DNA from: Mycobacterium sp. 852013-50091_SCH5140682 | GTDB lineage: Bacteria > Actinomycetota > Actinomycetes > Mycobacteriales > Mycobacteriaceae | NCBI RefSeq assembly: GCF_001665685.1 | Contig: NZ_LZTB01000017.1 | Span: 1-64,000, forward strand | Direction: 5' to 3' | DNA length: 64,000 nucleotides | Part shown: piece after piece, positions 21,201 through 28,870 of the stretch | Layout of the letters: each line of letters starts with the position of its first letter | Position numbering within the stretch: position 1 is the first letter of the stretch | Position numbers and translations under genes: made by a program | The notes under the pieces: generated by a model | Database searches by the model: none | The model's input: the letters and a program-made list of their open reading frames with translations, nothing else | Told to the model about the DNA's origin: nothing

Positions 21201-21620
21201 CGCGGCCTCGAGTGCGCCGGCGATCTTCACCCCCACACTGAGCATCTCCACCCAGTCCAGCGGCCCATGCTTGGAGATGAGCGCCTCCAGCGAGCCTTTC
21301 GCGTAGAACGGCATCACCAGGTACGGCCTGCCGCCGGCGGTGACGCCGACCTGCATAATGGTGGCGATGTTCGGATGCCCGGACAGCCGACCCATGGCAC
21401 GTTGTTCCCGCAGGAACCGGTCGATGTTCTCGTCGTCCAGATCGGAGTTCAGCACCTTGACCGCGACGGTGCGGTCCAGCGTCGGCTGCGCGCAGCGGTA
21501 GACGATGCCGAAGCCGCCACGGCCGATCTCCTGCGCCTCGCCGAAACCCTCGTCGGCGAGTTCGGCAGGGAGATCGCCGACATAGCTCTGCCGCGTCGCC
21601 AGCGGATCACCCTCGGCCAT
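18294..21620 (-). CDS. pknK: PknK-like Ser/Thr protein kinase with STAND/MalT-type regulator part
   Basis: A 1108-aa protein, almost the same length as M. tuberculosis PknK (1110 aa). The N-terminal Hanks kinase has GRGGFGIVY (33-41), Lys55 in VAVKV, HRDVKPGN (147-154), DFG (167-169) and an activation loop with several Ser/Thr. A Pro-rich linker (about 305-335) leads to a STAND NTPase with Walker A APLGYGKST (362-370) and a VVIDDWHR Walker B, followed by MalT-like helical repeats. Unlike true MalT/LuxR activators no LuxR HTH is seen at the C-terminus. PknK is linked to growth-phase and translation control. It is monocistronic, ends in the eda terminator and lies downstream of the WS/DGAT gene. 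Confidence 0.9.
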   Translation of the reverse strand: MAEGDPLATRQSYVGDLPAELADEGFGEAQEIGRGGFGIVYRCAQPTLDRTVAVKVLNSDLDDENIDRFLREQRAMGRLSGHPNIATIMQVGVTAGGRPYLVMPFYAKGSLEALISKHGPLDWVEMLSVGVKIAGALEAAHGAGILHRDVKPGNILLSDYGEPQLTDFGIARVSGGFQTSSGLITGSPAFTAPEVLEGGAPSVASDVYSLGATLFCALTGHAAFERKQGEKVVAQFLRITSQPIPDLRERGMPGDVAAAIEQAMSRDPAQRPAGAAELGDLLRDVQQHNKLGVDAMAKPVELGVERQAPPPPSAERRRTVTPPPTPATKYRPATPVKGLVNRERLTRLLRDGGRRRLVFIHAPLGYGKSTLAAQWRDELAGAGVAVGWLTIDEDDNNVVWFLAHLVEAIRRVRPSLAESLGATLEEHGEDADRYVLTALIDEIHASGERMAVVIDDWHRVSDPRTVAALGFLIDNGCHHLQLIVTSWSGSGLPLSKLRIHDELVEINESNMRFDVEESRALLLEVGKLDLSPTDVAALTTSTDGWAAALQLATLSLRGAEDAASLLARIAEHDVVVGEAIGEFLAENVLDTLEPDLLDFLMLTSITERTCGALAGVLAGVSGGQARLEEVERRGLFLRRACEDRAWFRYHHMFAEFLRRRLARERPDVITDLHRTAAAWFAANHDLNDAVDHALAAGDPAYAIELVEQDETYLLEQSKMTTFLAIVRKLPAQAVVARAPLQLVIAWANILLQRRAETYTALNRFETALKNSGLPESVQTDLRVDSDVVRSVAEAFGDHTDRIEELVAEVLARPDTLPPRVAGVAGNIATFAAIYRFDYEAARQRSAFAARYHDLMGAFAPVYRLCFDAIAAKHQLDIPGAMDALRQAHGMGTALGPHSHAVRVAGALLGELLYDTGELAEASRIIEESYALGSEGGAVDYMIALYGTAARLKAADGDLDAAGSRLADGMRAAERLDLPRLAAVMTNLRIRLGLPIPAAVAERLRAAGAVAAGADGIATITAELDEDSGVRLLAASDSADERAEALRRAEQLGAGIDGAQRSWAALQAGLLVAETLVALGRRADGLGHPAVTRCAEVGLTRLLEDAGLT

Positions 21621-21690
21621 CGCTGCAATCCTCGATCCGGAATCAGCCCATCTCAGGCCAGATTAACCCCGCACACCAGCCCCGCCCCCG

Positions 21691-23133
21691 CTATTGGGGC
21701 ATCGCCGATTCGACCACCGTCAGCGTCTCCGGCAATCCTGCCGCCCGCCGGATGCTGCCGAACTCCGCGAGCATCGCGTCGGTGACCTCGTGCGGATCCT
21801 TGACGGTGGCGTCATCGGTGAGCACCGAAATGTTGAGCTGGTCGACATAGCTCCACACGGTGATGTTCAGGCCGCTGCCCGCCGTGATAGGCCCCACCGA
21901 GTAGATCTCGGTGACGGTGGCACCGCCGACCTTGCCGCGTTCGCGCGGGCCCGGAACGTTGGAGATGTTGAGGTTGAGCACCTTGTTCTGGCCGTCCTTC
22001 GCGGACAACCGTTTGAACGCGGCCTCCACCGGCGCGGGCGGCATGTACGCGGCCCACCGTGCGACCAACTCGGGGCCCACCAGTTGATGGCTCTCCTTTG
22101 CCAGATTGGCCGCTTCGCGTGCGCGGCGGATGCGCTCGGCGGTGTCGTCGACATCGACCGGCAGCGCAACCAGCACACCACTGAACCGATTGCCCGAGAT
22201 CCGGTCCGGGGAGAAGTCGAAACTCATCGGGACCGAGGCCAGCAACGGATGATCGGCCTTGCCGTCGTACCGCAACAACAGCGTCCGCAGCGCACCCGAG
22301 GATATGGACAGCACCAGATCGTTGATGGTCACGCCGAGCGCCTTGCTGGTTTCCTTGACGTCAGCGAGCGCCAGTGTCGCCGTGGCGAACAACCGCTTCG
22401 GGCCGAGCACGTGGTTGATGAAGCTCGGTGGCGGGGTGAACGGGCGGGTCAGCTCCGGGGACAGCTTGCGGTGGCTGCGTCGCACCCGGCCGATGCCCTC
22501 GGCGGTGTAGCGCACCGTCGCCGGCAGCCGCCCGATCTGCCGCAAGTGGTCGCGGAAAGCCGAACGCACCAGCTCGCCCTTGGACGGGGCCGGATCGGTG
22601 GCGTAGGAATCCCGGTCCCGTTGCGGCCCTTCCTGAAGATCCATGCCGCGGGCCATGAGATTCGCCGAGGCGACGCCGTCGGCCAGGGCGTGGTGCACCT
22701 TGCCGACGACGGCGATCCGCGGACCCGCGCTGTCGGCACCGCCTCCGTCGGCCAGGCCTTCGACGAAGTACATCTCCCACAGCGGGCGGCTGCGGTCCAG
22801 CGGGGTGCTGGCGATCTCGCCGATGGCGGCATCGAGCTCGCGACGGCCGCCGGGGGCGGGCAGCCGCCATGGCCGGATGTGGTACTCGAGGTCGACGTCG
22901 CAGTTCTCCCGCCACATGGGGTGGTGGAACTTGAACGGGATGTCGACCAGCTGATAGCGGAACGGGTCGAGCTTGTAGAGCCGGCTGTGGATCACTTGGC
23001 GGAACTCTTCGACCCCGAACGTGCGGTCGCCGAGATCGTCCAACGCGATGACCGCGATCTTCAACGTGTGCATGTGCACGTTGGGCGTTTCGGAGTACAG
23101 CAGGAACGCATCCCACCCACTCAACCGCTTCAC
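21691..23133 (-). CDS. Wax ester synthase/diacylglycerol acyltransferase family protein (Tgs-like)
   Basis: A 480-aa WS/DGAT enzyme that esterifies acyl-CoA to diacylglycerol or a fatty alcohol. The active-site HHxxxDG is present as VHHALADG (His147, His148, Asp152). Other family blocks are the N-terminal LSGWDAFLLYSE, PLWEMYFVEGL and the C-terminal NLNISNVPGP. The start is GTG at 23133, six bases after GGGGAGG. The hydrolase gene upstream on the same strand is only 24 bases away, so a lipase and an acyltransferase are co-expressed, the same pairing as lipC-Rv0221 of M. tuberculosis as I recall. Confidence 0.9.
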   Translation of the reverse strand: MKRLSGWDAFLLYSETPNVHMHTLKIAVIALDDLGDRTFGVEEFRQVIHSRLYKLDPFRYQLVDIPFKFHHPMWRENCDVDLEYHIRPWRLPAPGGRRELDAAIGEIASTPLDRSRPLWEMYFVEGLADGGGADSAGPRIAVVGKVHHALADGVASANLMARGMDLQEGPQRDRDSYATDPAPSKGELVRSAFRDHLRQIGRLPATVRYTAEGIGRVRRSHRKLSPELTRPFTPPPSFINHVLGPKRLFATATLALADVKETSKALGVTINDLVLSISSGALRTLLLRYDGKADHPLLASVPMSFDFSPDRISGNRFSGVLVALPVDVDDTAERIRRAREAANLAKESHQLVGPELVARWAAYMPPAPVEAAFKRLSAKDGQNKVLNLNISNVPGPRERGKVGGATVTEIYSVGPITAGSGLNITVWSYVDQLNISVLTDDATVKDPHEVTDAMLAEFGSIRRAAGLPETLTVVESAMPQ

Positions 23134-23157
23134 TGTTGACCTCCCCTGTGGAGGCGT

Positions 23158-24381
23158 CTATATAACCGCTTTGGCCCGTTCAAGCATCCGATTTCGGTGA
23201 ATTTGGTTGAGGAACAGCCCGATTGCGGTCGCGATGGATCCGGTGCGGGCACCGTCGGTCATATCGAACGCATGCCCCGCACCGGGCAATTCGATATAGC
23301 TGACAGGTGACTGCGATACGGCCTTGAGCCGGTCGACGAAGGTGCGGGCCTGCGCGACCGGGATGACGCTGTCGCCGGTGCCGTGGACAACCAGGAACGG
23401 CGGGGCGTCACGGTGGATCTGCGCGATGGGCGATGCCAACCGGTAGATCTCCGGGTGCCGGTCGATGCGACGGCCGACGACGACCCGTTCGAGGAAGTTG
23501 ACGAACCGCACCCGCTCCTCGGTGGACCGGTCTTCCCAGTCGTAGCGGCCGTAGATGCCGACGACGGCGTCCACCGAAGTGTCCGAGCCGTCGGGCAGCG
23601 CTCCCTGCAGATCAGGATGGTTAGGCGTGAGCCCGGCCAGCGCGGCCAGGTGCCCACCGGCCGAGCAGCCCGCGACGGCGACGAAGCTGCGGTCACCGCC
23701 GAACTTGTCGACGTTGGCCCTGGCCCACGCGATCGCCGCCTTGACGTCGGTGATGTGCCGCGGCCAGCGGTGATGCGGCGCCACCCGGTAGTCGATGGAC
23801 AGGCACACCCAGCCGCGCTGCGCGAGGTGCGACATCAGGGCGTAGCCCTGCAACATCCGACTCCCGTGCACCCAGGCTCCGCCGGGTACGAACAGCAGAA
23901 CCGGCGCGGGTTCGCTGGGCAGGTGCTTGGGCCGCCACACGTCGAGCAGCTGCGTCGGGCTGTCGCCGTAGCGCACCGAGGTCCGGTACACGTCGCGGCG
24001 GTATTCCAGCGTGTTGCACAGCGGCGGCATGGGCCGCTGGGCCGGCCAGTCGATGTCGAGGTCGGCAGGGGTGACCACACCGCGCAGCGCCGCCTGGGCG
24101 ATCGAGTTGGTCATGTCGCGCTCTGCCTTGCGCACCTGGGCATTTCCCGGGGTCAGGCGGGATTTCGCCGACGAGGCGAAGAAATCGGGCATATGCCGGA
24201 AGCCCCAGACACCCATCGCGGCCATCGCCCCGAGTGGCTCCAGGTGCTTGCCGACGACCGGCAACGAGGCCGAGGCCACGGTCCAGGCCAGCACATGGTC
24301 GGCCGGCGTGGCCCGCAGCAACCAACGAGCCCGGCTGGCAAGGCTGGGTCCGCGGTGCCGGTCGTCCGGTCGTGCCGTCAT
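23158..24381 (-). CDS. Alpha/beta-hydrolase esterase/lipase (LipC-like)
   Basis: A 407-aa hydrolase paralogous to the protein at 6160-7404. It has VPGGAW in the oxyanion region, the nucleophile Ser in AGCSAGGH, Asp in HGTGDSVIP and His in GAGHAFDM. The N-terminal part (about 25-60) is hydrophobic and may associate with membrane or cell wall. The start is ATG at 24381. It heads an operon with the WS/DGAT gene and is divergent from fadE, with an inverted repeat and a CRP-type site between them. The likely role is ester hydrolysis in lipid turnover. Confidence 0.85.
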   Translation of the reverse strand: MTARPDDRHRGPSLASRARWLLRATPADHVLAWTVASASLPVVGKHLEPLGAMAAMGVWGFRHMPDFFASSAKSRLTPGNAQVRKAERDMTNSIAQAALRGVVTPADLDIDWPAQRPMPPLCNTLEYRRDVYRTSVRYGDSPTQLLDVWRPKHLPSEPAPVLLFVPGGAWVHGSRMLQGYALMSHLAQRGWVCLSIDYRVAPHHRWPRHITDVKAAIAWARANVDKFGGDRSFVAVAGCSAGGHLAALAGLTPNHPDLQGALPDGSDTSVDAVVGIYGRYDWEDRSTEERVRFVNFLERVVVGRRIDRHPEIYRLASPIAQIHRDAPPFLVVHGTGDSVIPVAQARTFVDRLKAVSQSPVSYIELPGAGHAFDMTDGARTGSIATAIGLFLNQIHRNRMLERAKAVI

Positions 24382-24435
24382 TTCGCGAGCGTACCGCGCA
24401 TCGACGCGGGTCAGGTGACAACTTCGCCAACTTGT

Positions 24436-24467
24436 ACAGTCGATGTCGGACTGTGACCTGGATCACC
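24436..24467. promoter_or_regulatory. Inverted repeat and CRP-type site in divergent lipC-like/fadE promoter
   Basis: ACAGTC (24436-24441) and GACTGT (24449-24454) form a perfect inverted repeat with a 7-base spacer. It overlaps TGTGACCTGGATCACC (24452-24467), which matches the CRP consensus TGTGAnnnnnnTCACA except for the last base. Mycobacterial CRP binds such sites. Control of both divergent genes by cAMP-CRP is inferred. Confidence 0.5.
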
Positions 24468-24490
24468 TATACGTCGGCTCCTCACCCCGT

Positions 24491-24496
24491 TAGCTT
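24491..24496 (+). promoter_or_regulatory. Possible -10 box of a leaderless fadE transcript
   Basis: TAGCTT fits TAnnnT and lies eight bases before the fadE ATG. No Shine-Dalgarno sequence precedes that ATG, so transcription may start at or next to the start codon, a common arrangement in mycobacteria. Confidence 0.4.
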
Positions 24497-24504
24497 CGCT
24501 AAAC

Positions 24505-26667
24505 ATGGGTAAGTCAGCTCTGGCCATCACCGAAGAACACCAAGACCTTGCCGAATCGGCTCTCGGGCAGCTCTCGCGGCTCGGCAGCCGCGACGCAGCC
24601 CGAGCCAGCCTGGCCGCCCCGGGGCGCTACCCCGACGAAATCTGGTCGGCAGCAGCCGATCTCGGCTGGACCGGGCTCGCCGTCGCCGAAGAGCACGAGG
24701 GGCTGGGTTTCGGGCTCTCTGAACTGGCCGTGGTGGTCGAGGTCGCCGGCCGCGAGCTGATGCCCGGACCGTTCCTGCCTACCGTCGCCGCGGCGGTGGT
24801 GATCGATCACGTTGCACCCGAAGCGGTTCGGGCGCAATTACTTCCGGGGCTGGCAACCGGCTCATCCGTCGGGGCGCTTGGGTTGGCAGGCACCGTGACG
24901 ATCACTGCAGACGGTGTGCTTGACGGCTCGGCGGCCGCCGTGCTGGGCGCGCCCGACGCCCACGTTCTGGTCCTTGCCGCGGGAGACGACCTCGTCATAG
25001 TCGACGCCGCCGCCGACGGTGTCACGGTGACGGCCGAGGAGGGGCTGGACCCCACGCGCAGTATCGGCACGGTGACACTGCGTGCGGTCTCGGTCGGCGA
25101 TGACCGGGTGCTGCGGGGCGCTGCCCGCTTGGCGCGCACGGTCTTTCGTGTCCTGGCCGGTGCCGAGGCAGTCGGCGTGGCGTGGGCCGCGCTGGACATG
25201 GCGGTGGAGTACGCCAAGGTGCGCGAACAGTTCGGCCGGACCATCGGCACATTCCAGGCCGTCAAACACCACGCCGCCAACATGCTGGTGGCCGCCGAAC
25301 AGACCACCGCCGCCGTCTGGGACGCCGCCCGTGCCGACGATCTCGACGGCGCCTGGTTCGCCGCCGCCGTCGCCGCAGCGCACGCCGCCCGAGCGGTGGT
25401 GTTCAACGCGGAGTACAACATTCAGCTGCACGGCGGCATCGGGTTCACCTGGGAACACGATGCCCACCTGTACTTGCGCCGGGCCCGGACGCTGGCCGCG
25501 CTGCTCAGCGAGGGGGCCGACCCGTTGCTCGACGTCGTCGACGGGCAGCGCACCGGACGCGCTCAGGGCGCGTCGTTCACCCTTCCACCCGAAGCCGAAG
25601 TGCACCGGAAGGCCGCTGCCGAGGCGGCCGCGGCGGTGCGGACCCTGCCCACCGAGCAGCGCCGCGATTATCTCGTCGACTCCGGCTATCTCGTGCCGCA
25701 CTGGCCCAAGCCGTGGGGTCGGGGCGCAGATGTGTTGGAGCAGTTGGTGATCGAGGAAGAGTTCGCCGACCTCGAGCGAGCCGACATGGGGATCACCGGA
25801 TGGGTGACGCTGACCATCGCTCAGGCGGGCACCGACGATCAGCGTGAACGTTGGGTGGAGCCGGTATTGCGAGGAGAGGTCATGTGGTGCCAGCTGTTCT
25901 CCGAGCCGGGCGCCGGATCCGATGCCGCGGCGGTACGCACCGCGGCGAAAAAGGTCGACGGCGGCTGGCGGGTCACGGGGCAGAAGGTGTGGACCAGCCT
26001 GGCTCAGCACTGCCAGTGGGGCCTGGCCACCGTGCGCACCGATCCCGACGCACCCAAGCACGCCGGGGTGACGATGATGGCCATCGACATGAAAGCACCT
26101 GGGGTCACGGTGAACCCGCTGCAAGGTTTGACCGGCGACGCCCACTTCAACGAGGTGTTCTTCGACGACGTGTTCGTGCCCGACGAGGATGTGGTCGGTG
26201 ATGTGAACAAGGGCTGGCTGGTGGCGCGCGCGACACTGGGCAATGAGCGCATCTCGATCGGCGGAGGTTCGGCGGCGCCGACCGGATTCAGCGCCGACGA
26301 TCTCGTGGCCATGCTCGACGCGTCTCCCGACGGGGCAGGCTACGCGCGGCGCGCCGGAGAGGTGATCGCCGTCGGCCACACGCTGCGGCTGCTGAACCTG
26401 CGTCGCGTGTCGCGGGCCATCGCCGGTGCCGAACCCGGCCCGGAAGGCAACGTGACCAAGCTACTGGTGGCCGAGCATTCACAACGGTTGACCGAACTCG
26501 GCATGGATCTGGCCGGGGCAGCCGCAGTCTCCGGTGCCACCCGCAAGCTGACCCGCGCCTACCTGGGCAACCGGGCGATGACGATCGCCGGCGGAACCTC
26601 GGAGATCACCCGCAACACCATCGCCGAGCGGATCCTCGGCCTACCTCGCGACCCGCTGCTCAAGTAG
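24505..26667 (+). CDS. Acyl-CoA dehydrogenase with two tandem ACAD domains (FadE)
   Basis: A 720-aa protein made of two acyl-CoA dehydrogenase domains in one chain (about 1-345 and 370-720). This matches the ~720-aa FadE6/FadE22/FadE34 group of mycobacteria, where one domain often has degenerate FAD or base residues. The first half has YAKVREQFGRTIGTFQAVKH and LHGGIGFTWEHD; the second has CQLFSEPGAGSDAA, KVWTSLA and the C-terminal GGTSEITRNTIAERILGLP. It would catalyse alpha,beta-dehydrogenation of an acyl-CoA, possibly a steroid side chain. The ATG at 24505 has no ribosome binding site, suggesting a leaderless mRNA. Confidence 0.9.
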   Translation: MGKSALAITEEHQDLAESALGQLSRLGSRDAARASLAAPGRYPDEIWSAAADLGWTGLAVAEEHEGLGFGLSELAVVVEVAGRELMPGPFLPTVAAAVVIDHVAPEAVRAQLLPGLATGSSVGALGLAGTVTITADGVLDGSAAAVLGAPDAHVLVLAAGDDLVIVDAAADGVTVTAEEGLDPTRSIGTVTLRAVSVGDDRVLRGAARLARTVFRVLAGAEAVGVAWAALDMAVEYAKVREQFGRTIGTFQAVKHHAANMLVAAEQTTAAVWDAARADDLDGAWFAAAVAAAHAARAVVFNAEYNIQLHGGIGFTWEHDAHLYLRRARTLAALLSEGADPLLDVVDGQRTGRAQGASFTLPPEAEVHRKAAAEAAAAVRTLPTEQRRDYLVDSGYLVPHWPKPWGRGADVLEQLVIEEEFADLERADMGITGWVTLTIAQAGTDDQRERWVEPVLRGEVMWCQLFSEPGAGSDAAAVRTAAKKVDGGWRVTGQKVWTSLAQHCQWGLATVRTDPDAPKHAGVTMMAIDMKAPGVTVNPLQGLTGDAHFNEVFFDDVFVPDEDVVGDVNKGWLVARATLGNERISIGGGSAAPTGFSADDLVAMLDASPDGAGYARRAGEVIAVGHTLRLLNLRRVSRAIAGAEPGPEGNVTKLLVAEHSQRLTELGMDLAGAAAVSGATRKLTRAYLGNRAMTIAGGTSEITRNTIAERILGLPRDPLLK

Positions 26668-26692
26668 TTCCCGGACTTGCACCGCCTTGCAC

Positions 26693-26760
26693 TTGCACCG
26701 CGAGCGTGCGCGTCTGCTGCCCGACACGCCGGGTCTCACCGGCAGTTCACGCACGCTCGC
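26693..26760. repeat. Dispersed palindromic repeat, left copy beside the HNH gene
   Basis: Positions 26693-26730 are repeated in inverted orientation at 27167-27204 with 37 of 38 bases identical. Within this copy GCGAGCGTGCG (26700-26710) pairs perfectly with CGCACGCTCGC (26750-26760), and GCCGG/CCGGC make an inner stem, so it can fold into a large hairpin. It starts 26 bases after the fadE stop and may terminate that transcript. Confidence 0.75.
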
Positions 26761-26778
26761 GACGCCTACGCTCACCGC

Positions 26779-27129
26779 ATGGCGGTCAGTCGAACCCGTC
26801 GGGCCCGTGCGGCCCGCAAGCGCAAGCGCCGTCTGGACAATGTCGTCAACGACCTCACCGACGCGCAGTGGGCCGCGATCAAAGATGCGTGGAACGGTTG
26901 TGCCTACTGCGGCGCGGCCGGCACGGCGCTGCAGCGGGATTGCGTCATGGCCATCTCGCGTGGCGGCCGGTACACCATCGACAACGTCGTGCCTGCGTGC
27001 GCATCGTGCAATGCGAGCAAATGCAATGACGAGGTGACGGGCTGGATGCGGCGCAAGCGGCTCGACGAACGTCTCTTCCTGACGCGGTACGTCGAAATCC
27101 GGGCGGCGTTGACGGCCTCTGCACCCTGA
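26779..27129 (+). CDS. HNH endonuclease-like protein, atypical active site
   Basis: A 116-aa protein with a basic N-terminus (RRARAARKRKRR) and an HNH fold. Zn-type cysteines are Cys41/Cys44 (CAYC) and Cys74/Cys77 (CASC), followed by the typical CNASK. The first catalytic His of HNH, usually in a D-H pair, is replaced: the protein reads RDCVMAISRGG with Asp54-Cys55, while the Asn (DN, residue 69) is kept. It may therefore bind DNA without cutting, or use another residue; I recall similar actinobacterial proteins with the same Cys. The ATG at 26779 is chosen because earlier in-frame codons lie in the upstream repeat. The gene is precisely enclosed by a 38-bp inverted repeat. Confidence 0.75.
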   Translation: MAVSRTRRARAARKRKRRLDNVVNDLTDAQWAAIKDAWNGCAYCGAAGTALQRDCVMAISRGGRYTIDNVVPACASCNASKCNDEVTGWMRRKRLDERLFLTRYVEIRAALTASAP

Positions 27130-27131
27130 CG

Positions 27132-27204
27132 GCACCGCGAGTGTGCGCAAAATGCTGCTGAAGTAAGGCGTGTCGGGCAGCAGACACGCACGCTCGCGGT
27201 GCAA
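27132..27204. repeat. Dispersed palindromic repeat and bidirectional terminator, right copy
   Basis: A 16-bp stem (27132-27147 with 27187-27202, one G-U pair) lies between the convergent HNH and ABC permease genes, which end at 27129 and 27208. Its right part (27167-27204) is the inverted partner of 26693-26730. A related, partly altered copy lies at 62007-62095. It can act as a terminator for both strands. Confidence 0.75.
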
Positions 27205-27207
27205 AGG

Positions 27208-28005
27208 TCAACGGAGGGCGGCGCGGCCCCTGATACGGCCGAGGAGCACAAGGGCCAACAGGGTGACGAGCAGCAGGATGGTGGTGCATGCGGCCGCCTG
27301 GAATGCCTGGCCACGGTCGGTGAGCCCGAAGATGGTGACGGGCAAGGTCTTCCAGGTCGCGGGATAGACCATCACCGTGGCGCCGAGCTCACCCATCGAC
27401 AGCGCGACGGCCAACCCGGCCGCGGCGCCCAACGACGGCAACAGCAACGGCAACGTCACCCGCGTCAGCACCCGAACGGGCCCGGCGCCAAGCGATTCGG
27501 CCGCCTGCCGGTAGGCCGGGTCGAGCCGGTCCAGCGCTGCCGACACCGCACTGAACGCGAATGCCAGCACCAGCACGGTGTGCGCGAGGATCACGATCCA
27601 CCGCGTGCCGCCGAGTAGCAGCGGGCGGGAGTTGAACGCGATGAGCAACCCGAGGCCGATGGCCACCGATGGCACGGCGATCGGTAGATGAAACACGGCG
27701 TCGGTGAATTTCCGCAGCCACGAGGGGCACTCACGCGCAGCGAGCGCCGCCCAGGTTCCCAGCACCAGCGCGATGGCGCCGGCCACGAATGCGGTCTGCA
27801 GGCTCACCGACAGGCTGGCCAGGTTCTCGCCGGACAACGCGTCCTGAAAGTGACCGAAGCCGAGGTTCGACGGCAGCGCCGATGTCCACGTCCCGGCCAG
27901 GCCGGCCAGCACCACGGTGGCCAGGGGTGCCACGAACACCACGAGCACCACGAGCCCGAAAACGGTAAGTACGAGGGCCTTAGTGCGCCTGTTCCACAAC
28001 AGCAT
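27208..28005 (-). CDS. ABC transporter permease, aminophosphonate type (PhnV-like)
   Basis: An inner-membrane permease of about 265 aa with six predicted membrane segments and the EAA loop in AAESLGAGPVRVLTRVTLPLL, where the ATPase docks. Together with the next permease, ATPase and binding protein it forms an importer of the 2-aminoethylphosphonate/Fe3+ type. The ATG at 28005 has GGAAGG about ten bases upstream; a GTG at 28014 would sit too close to it. The start lies inside the end of the upstream permease gene, so translation is coupled. The gene is last in the minus-strand operon and ends at a strong hairpin. Confidence 0.85.
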   Translation of the reverse strand: MLLWNRRTKALVLTVFGLVVLVVFVAPLATVVLAGLAGTWTSALPSNLGFGHFQDALSGENLASLSVSLQTAFVAGAIALVLGTWAALAARECPSWLRKFTDAVFHLPIAVPSVAIGLGLLIAFNSRPLLLGGTRWIVILAHTVLVLAFAFSAVSAALDRLDPAYRQAAESLGAGPVRVLTRVTLPLLLPSLGAAAGLAVALSMGELGATVMVYPATWKTLPVTIFGLTDRGQAFQAAACTTILLLVTLLALVLLGRIRGRAALR

Positions 28006-28870
28006 CGGCCACACCCCTTCCGGTTGTCATGCGCGCGAACACCATTCGGTACGCCGCGTACAGGCCCAGTGACAGCACCACCTGCACGGTCGCGATGACC
28101 GCGGCACCGGGCAGGTCGAACGTGACGATGCCCCGCGTGTAGATCAGCACCGGCAGGGTGATGACGCCCTTGGCGCCGGTGAACAACACGATGCCGAATT
28201 CGTTGAGCGTCAACAGCAGTACCAAGCTGCCGCCGGCCACCAGCGCGGGCCAAGCCTCCGGCATGATCACCGACCGCAGGACCCGCAGGGGTGAGGCGCC
28301 CAGGCTGGCCGCCACGTCGAGTTGTGCGGGCGGCAGCACTGCGAACGCCGCCAGCAGTGGCCGCACCACGAACGGCGTGAAGAACGTGATCTCGGCGGCG
28401 ACGACGCCGGCCGGCGTGTAGAGGAAGTTGAGCACCGCGGTATCACCGCCGGTGACGCTGCGGATCGCGGCGTTCACCGCACCGGCGGTGCCGTACAGGA
28501 ACGTGAAGGCCAGGGTGATGAGGAACGACGGCAGCGACAGCACGGTGTCGATCAGCCGGCCCACCAGCTGCGAACCGGGAAACGGCACGAAGGCCAGCAC
28601 GATCGCCACGAAGGTGCCGAGGACCAGGCAGCCTGCCGTCGACGTGGCCGCGATGGCGACGGTGCGCCACAACGCATCCCGGAACACCTCCGAACCCAGC
28701 ACCTCGGACCAGGTGCCGGTGTCAGCCGACTCCCCGAGCACCCGCAGCAGCGGGTAGAGCGCGATCAGCAGCACCACCAGCAGTGGGGGCAGCACCCACA
28801 GCGCCGCCCGGGACCGCGGTGCGGCGGCCCGCTCCGGGGCTTCTGCGGTGTGCTCGTCGAGAAGCGTCAC
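27980..28870 (-). CDS. ABC transporter permease, aminophosphonate type (PhnU-like)
   Basis: A 296-aa integral membrane permease. After a short soluble N-terminus come six or more hydrophobic segments, with the EAA loop in VAASLGASPLRVLRSVIMPEAW. It pairs with the downstream permease as a heterodimeric channel. The GTG at 28870 overlaps the stop of the ATPase gene (GTGA). Best fit is the 2-aminoethylphosphonate family because of the neighbouring phosphonatase-like hydrolase and HpnW-type oxidoreductase; iron or polyamine transport would be the alternative if context is ignored. Confidence 0.85.
   Translation of the reverse strand: MTLLDEHTAEAPERAAAPRSRAALWVLPPLLVVLLIALYPLLRVLGESADTGTWSEVLGSEVFRDALWRTVAIAATSTAGCLVLGTFVAIVLAFVPFPGSQLVGRLIDTVLSLPSFLITLAFTFLYGTAGAVNAAIRSVTGGDTAVLNFLYTPAGVVAAEITFFTPFVVRPLLAAFAVLPPAQLDVAASLGASPLRVLRSVIMPEAWPALVAGGSLVLLLTLNEFGIVLFTGAKGVITLPVLIYTRGIVTFDLPGAAVIATVQVVLSLGLYAAYRMVFARMTTGRGVADAVVEQAH

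Noticed and set aside
21694..23139. A 481-aa plus-strand frame opposite the WS/DGAT gene
   Set aside because: It mirrors the WS/DGAT gene, which has all family motifs; the plus frame has none.
26677..26778. Upstream extension of the HNH protein
   Set aside because: These codons lie within the palindromic repeat and would start ten bases after the fadE stop with no ribosome binding site.
26693..27204. A complete insertion sequence around the HNH gene
   Set aside because: There is no transposase and I see no clear target duplication; the arms also work as hairpins at gene ends, so I list them as repeats.
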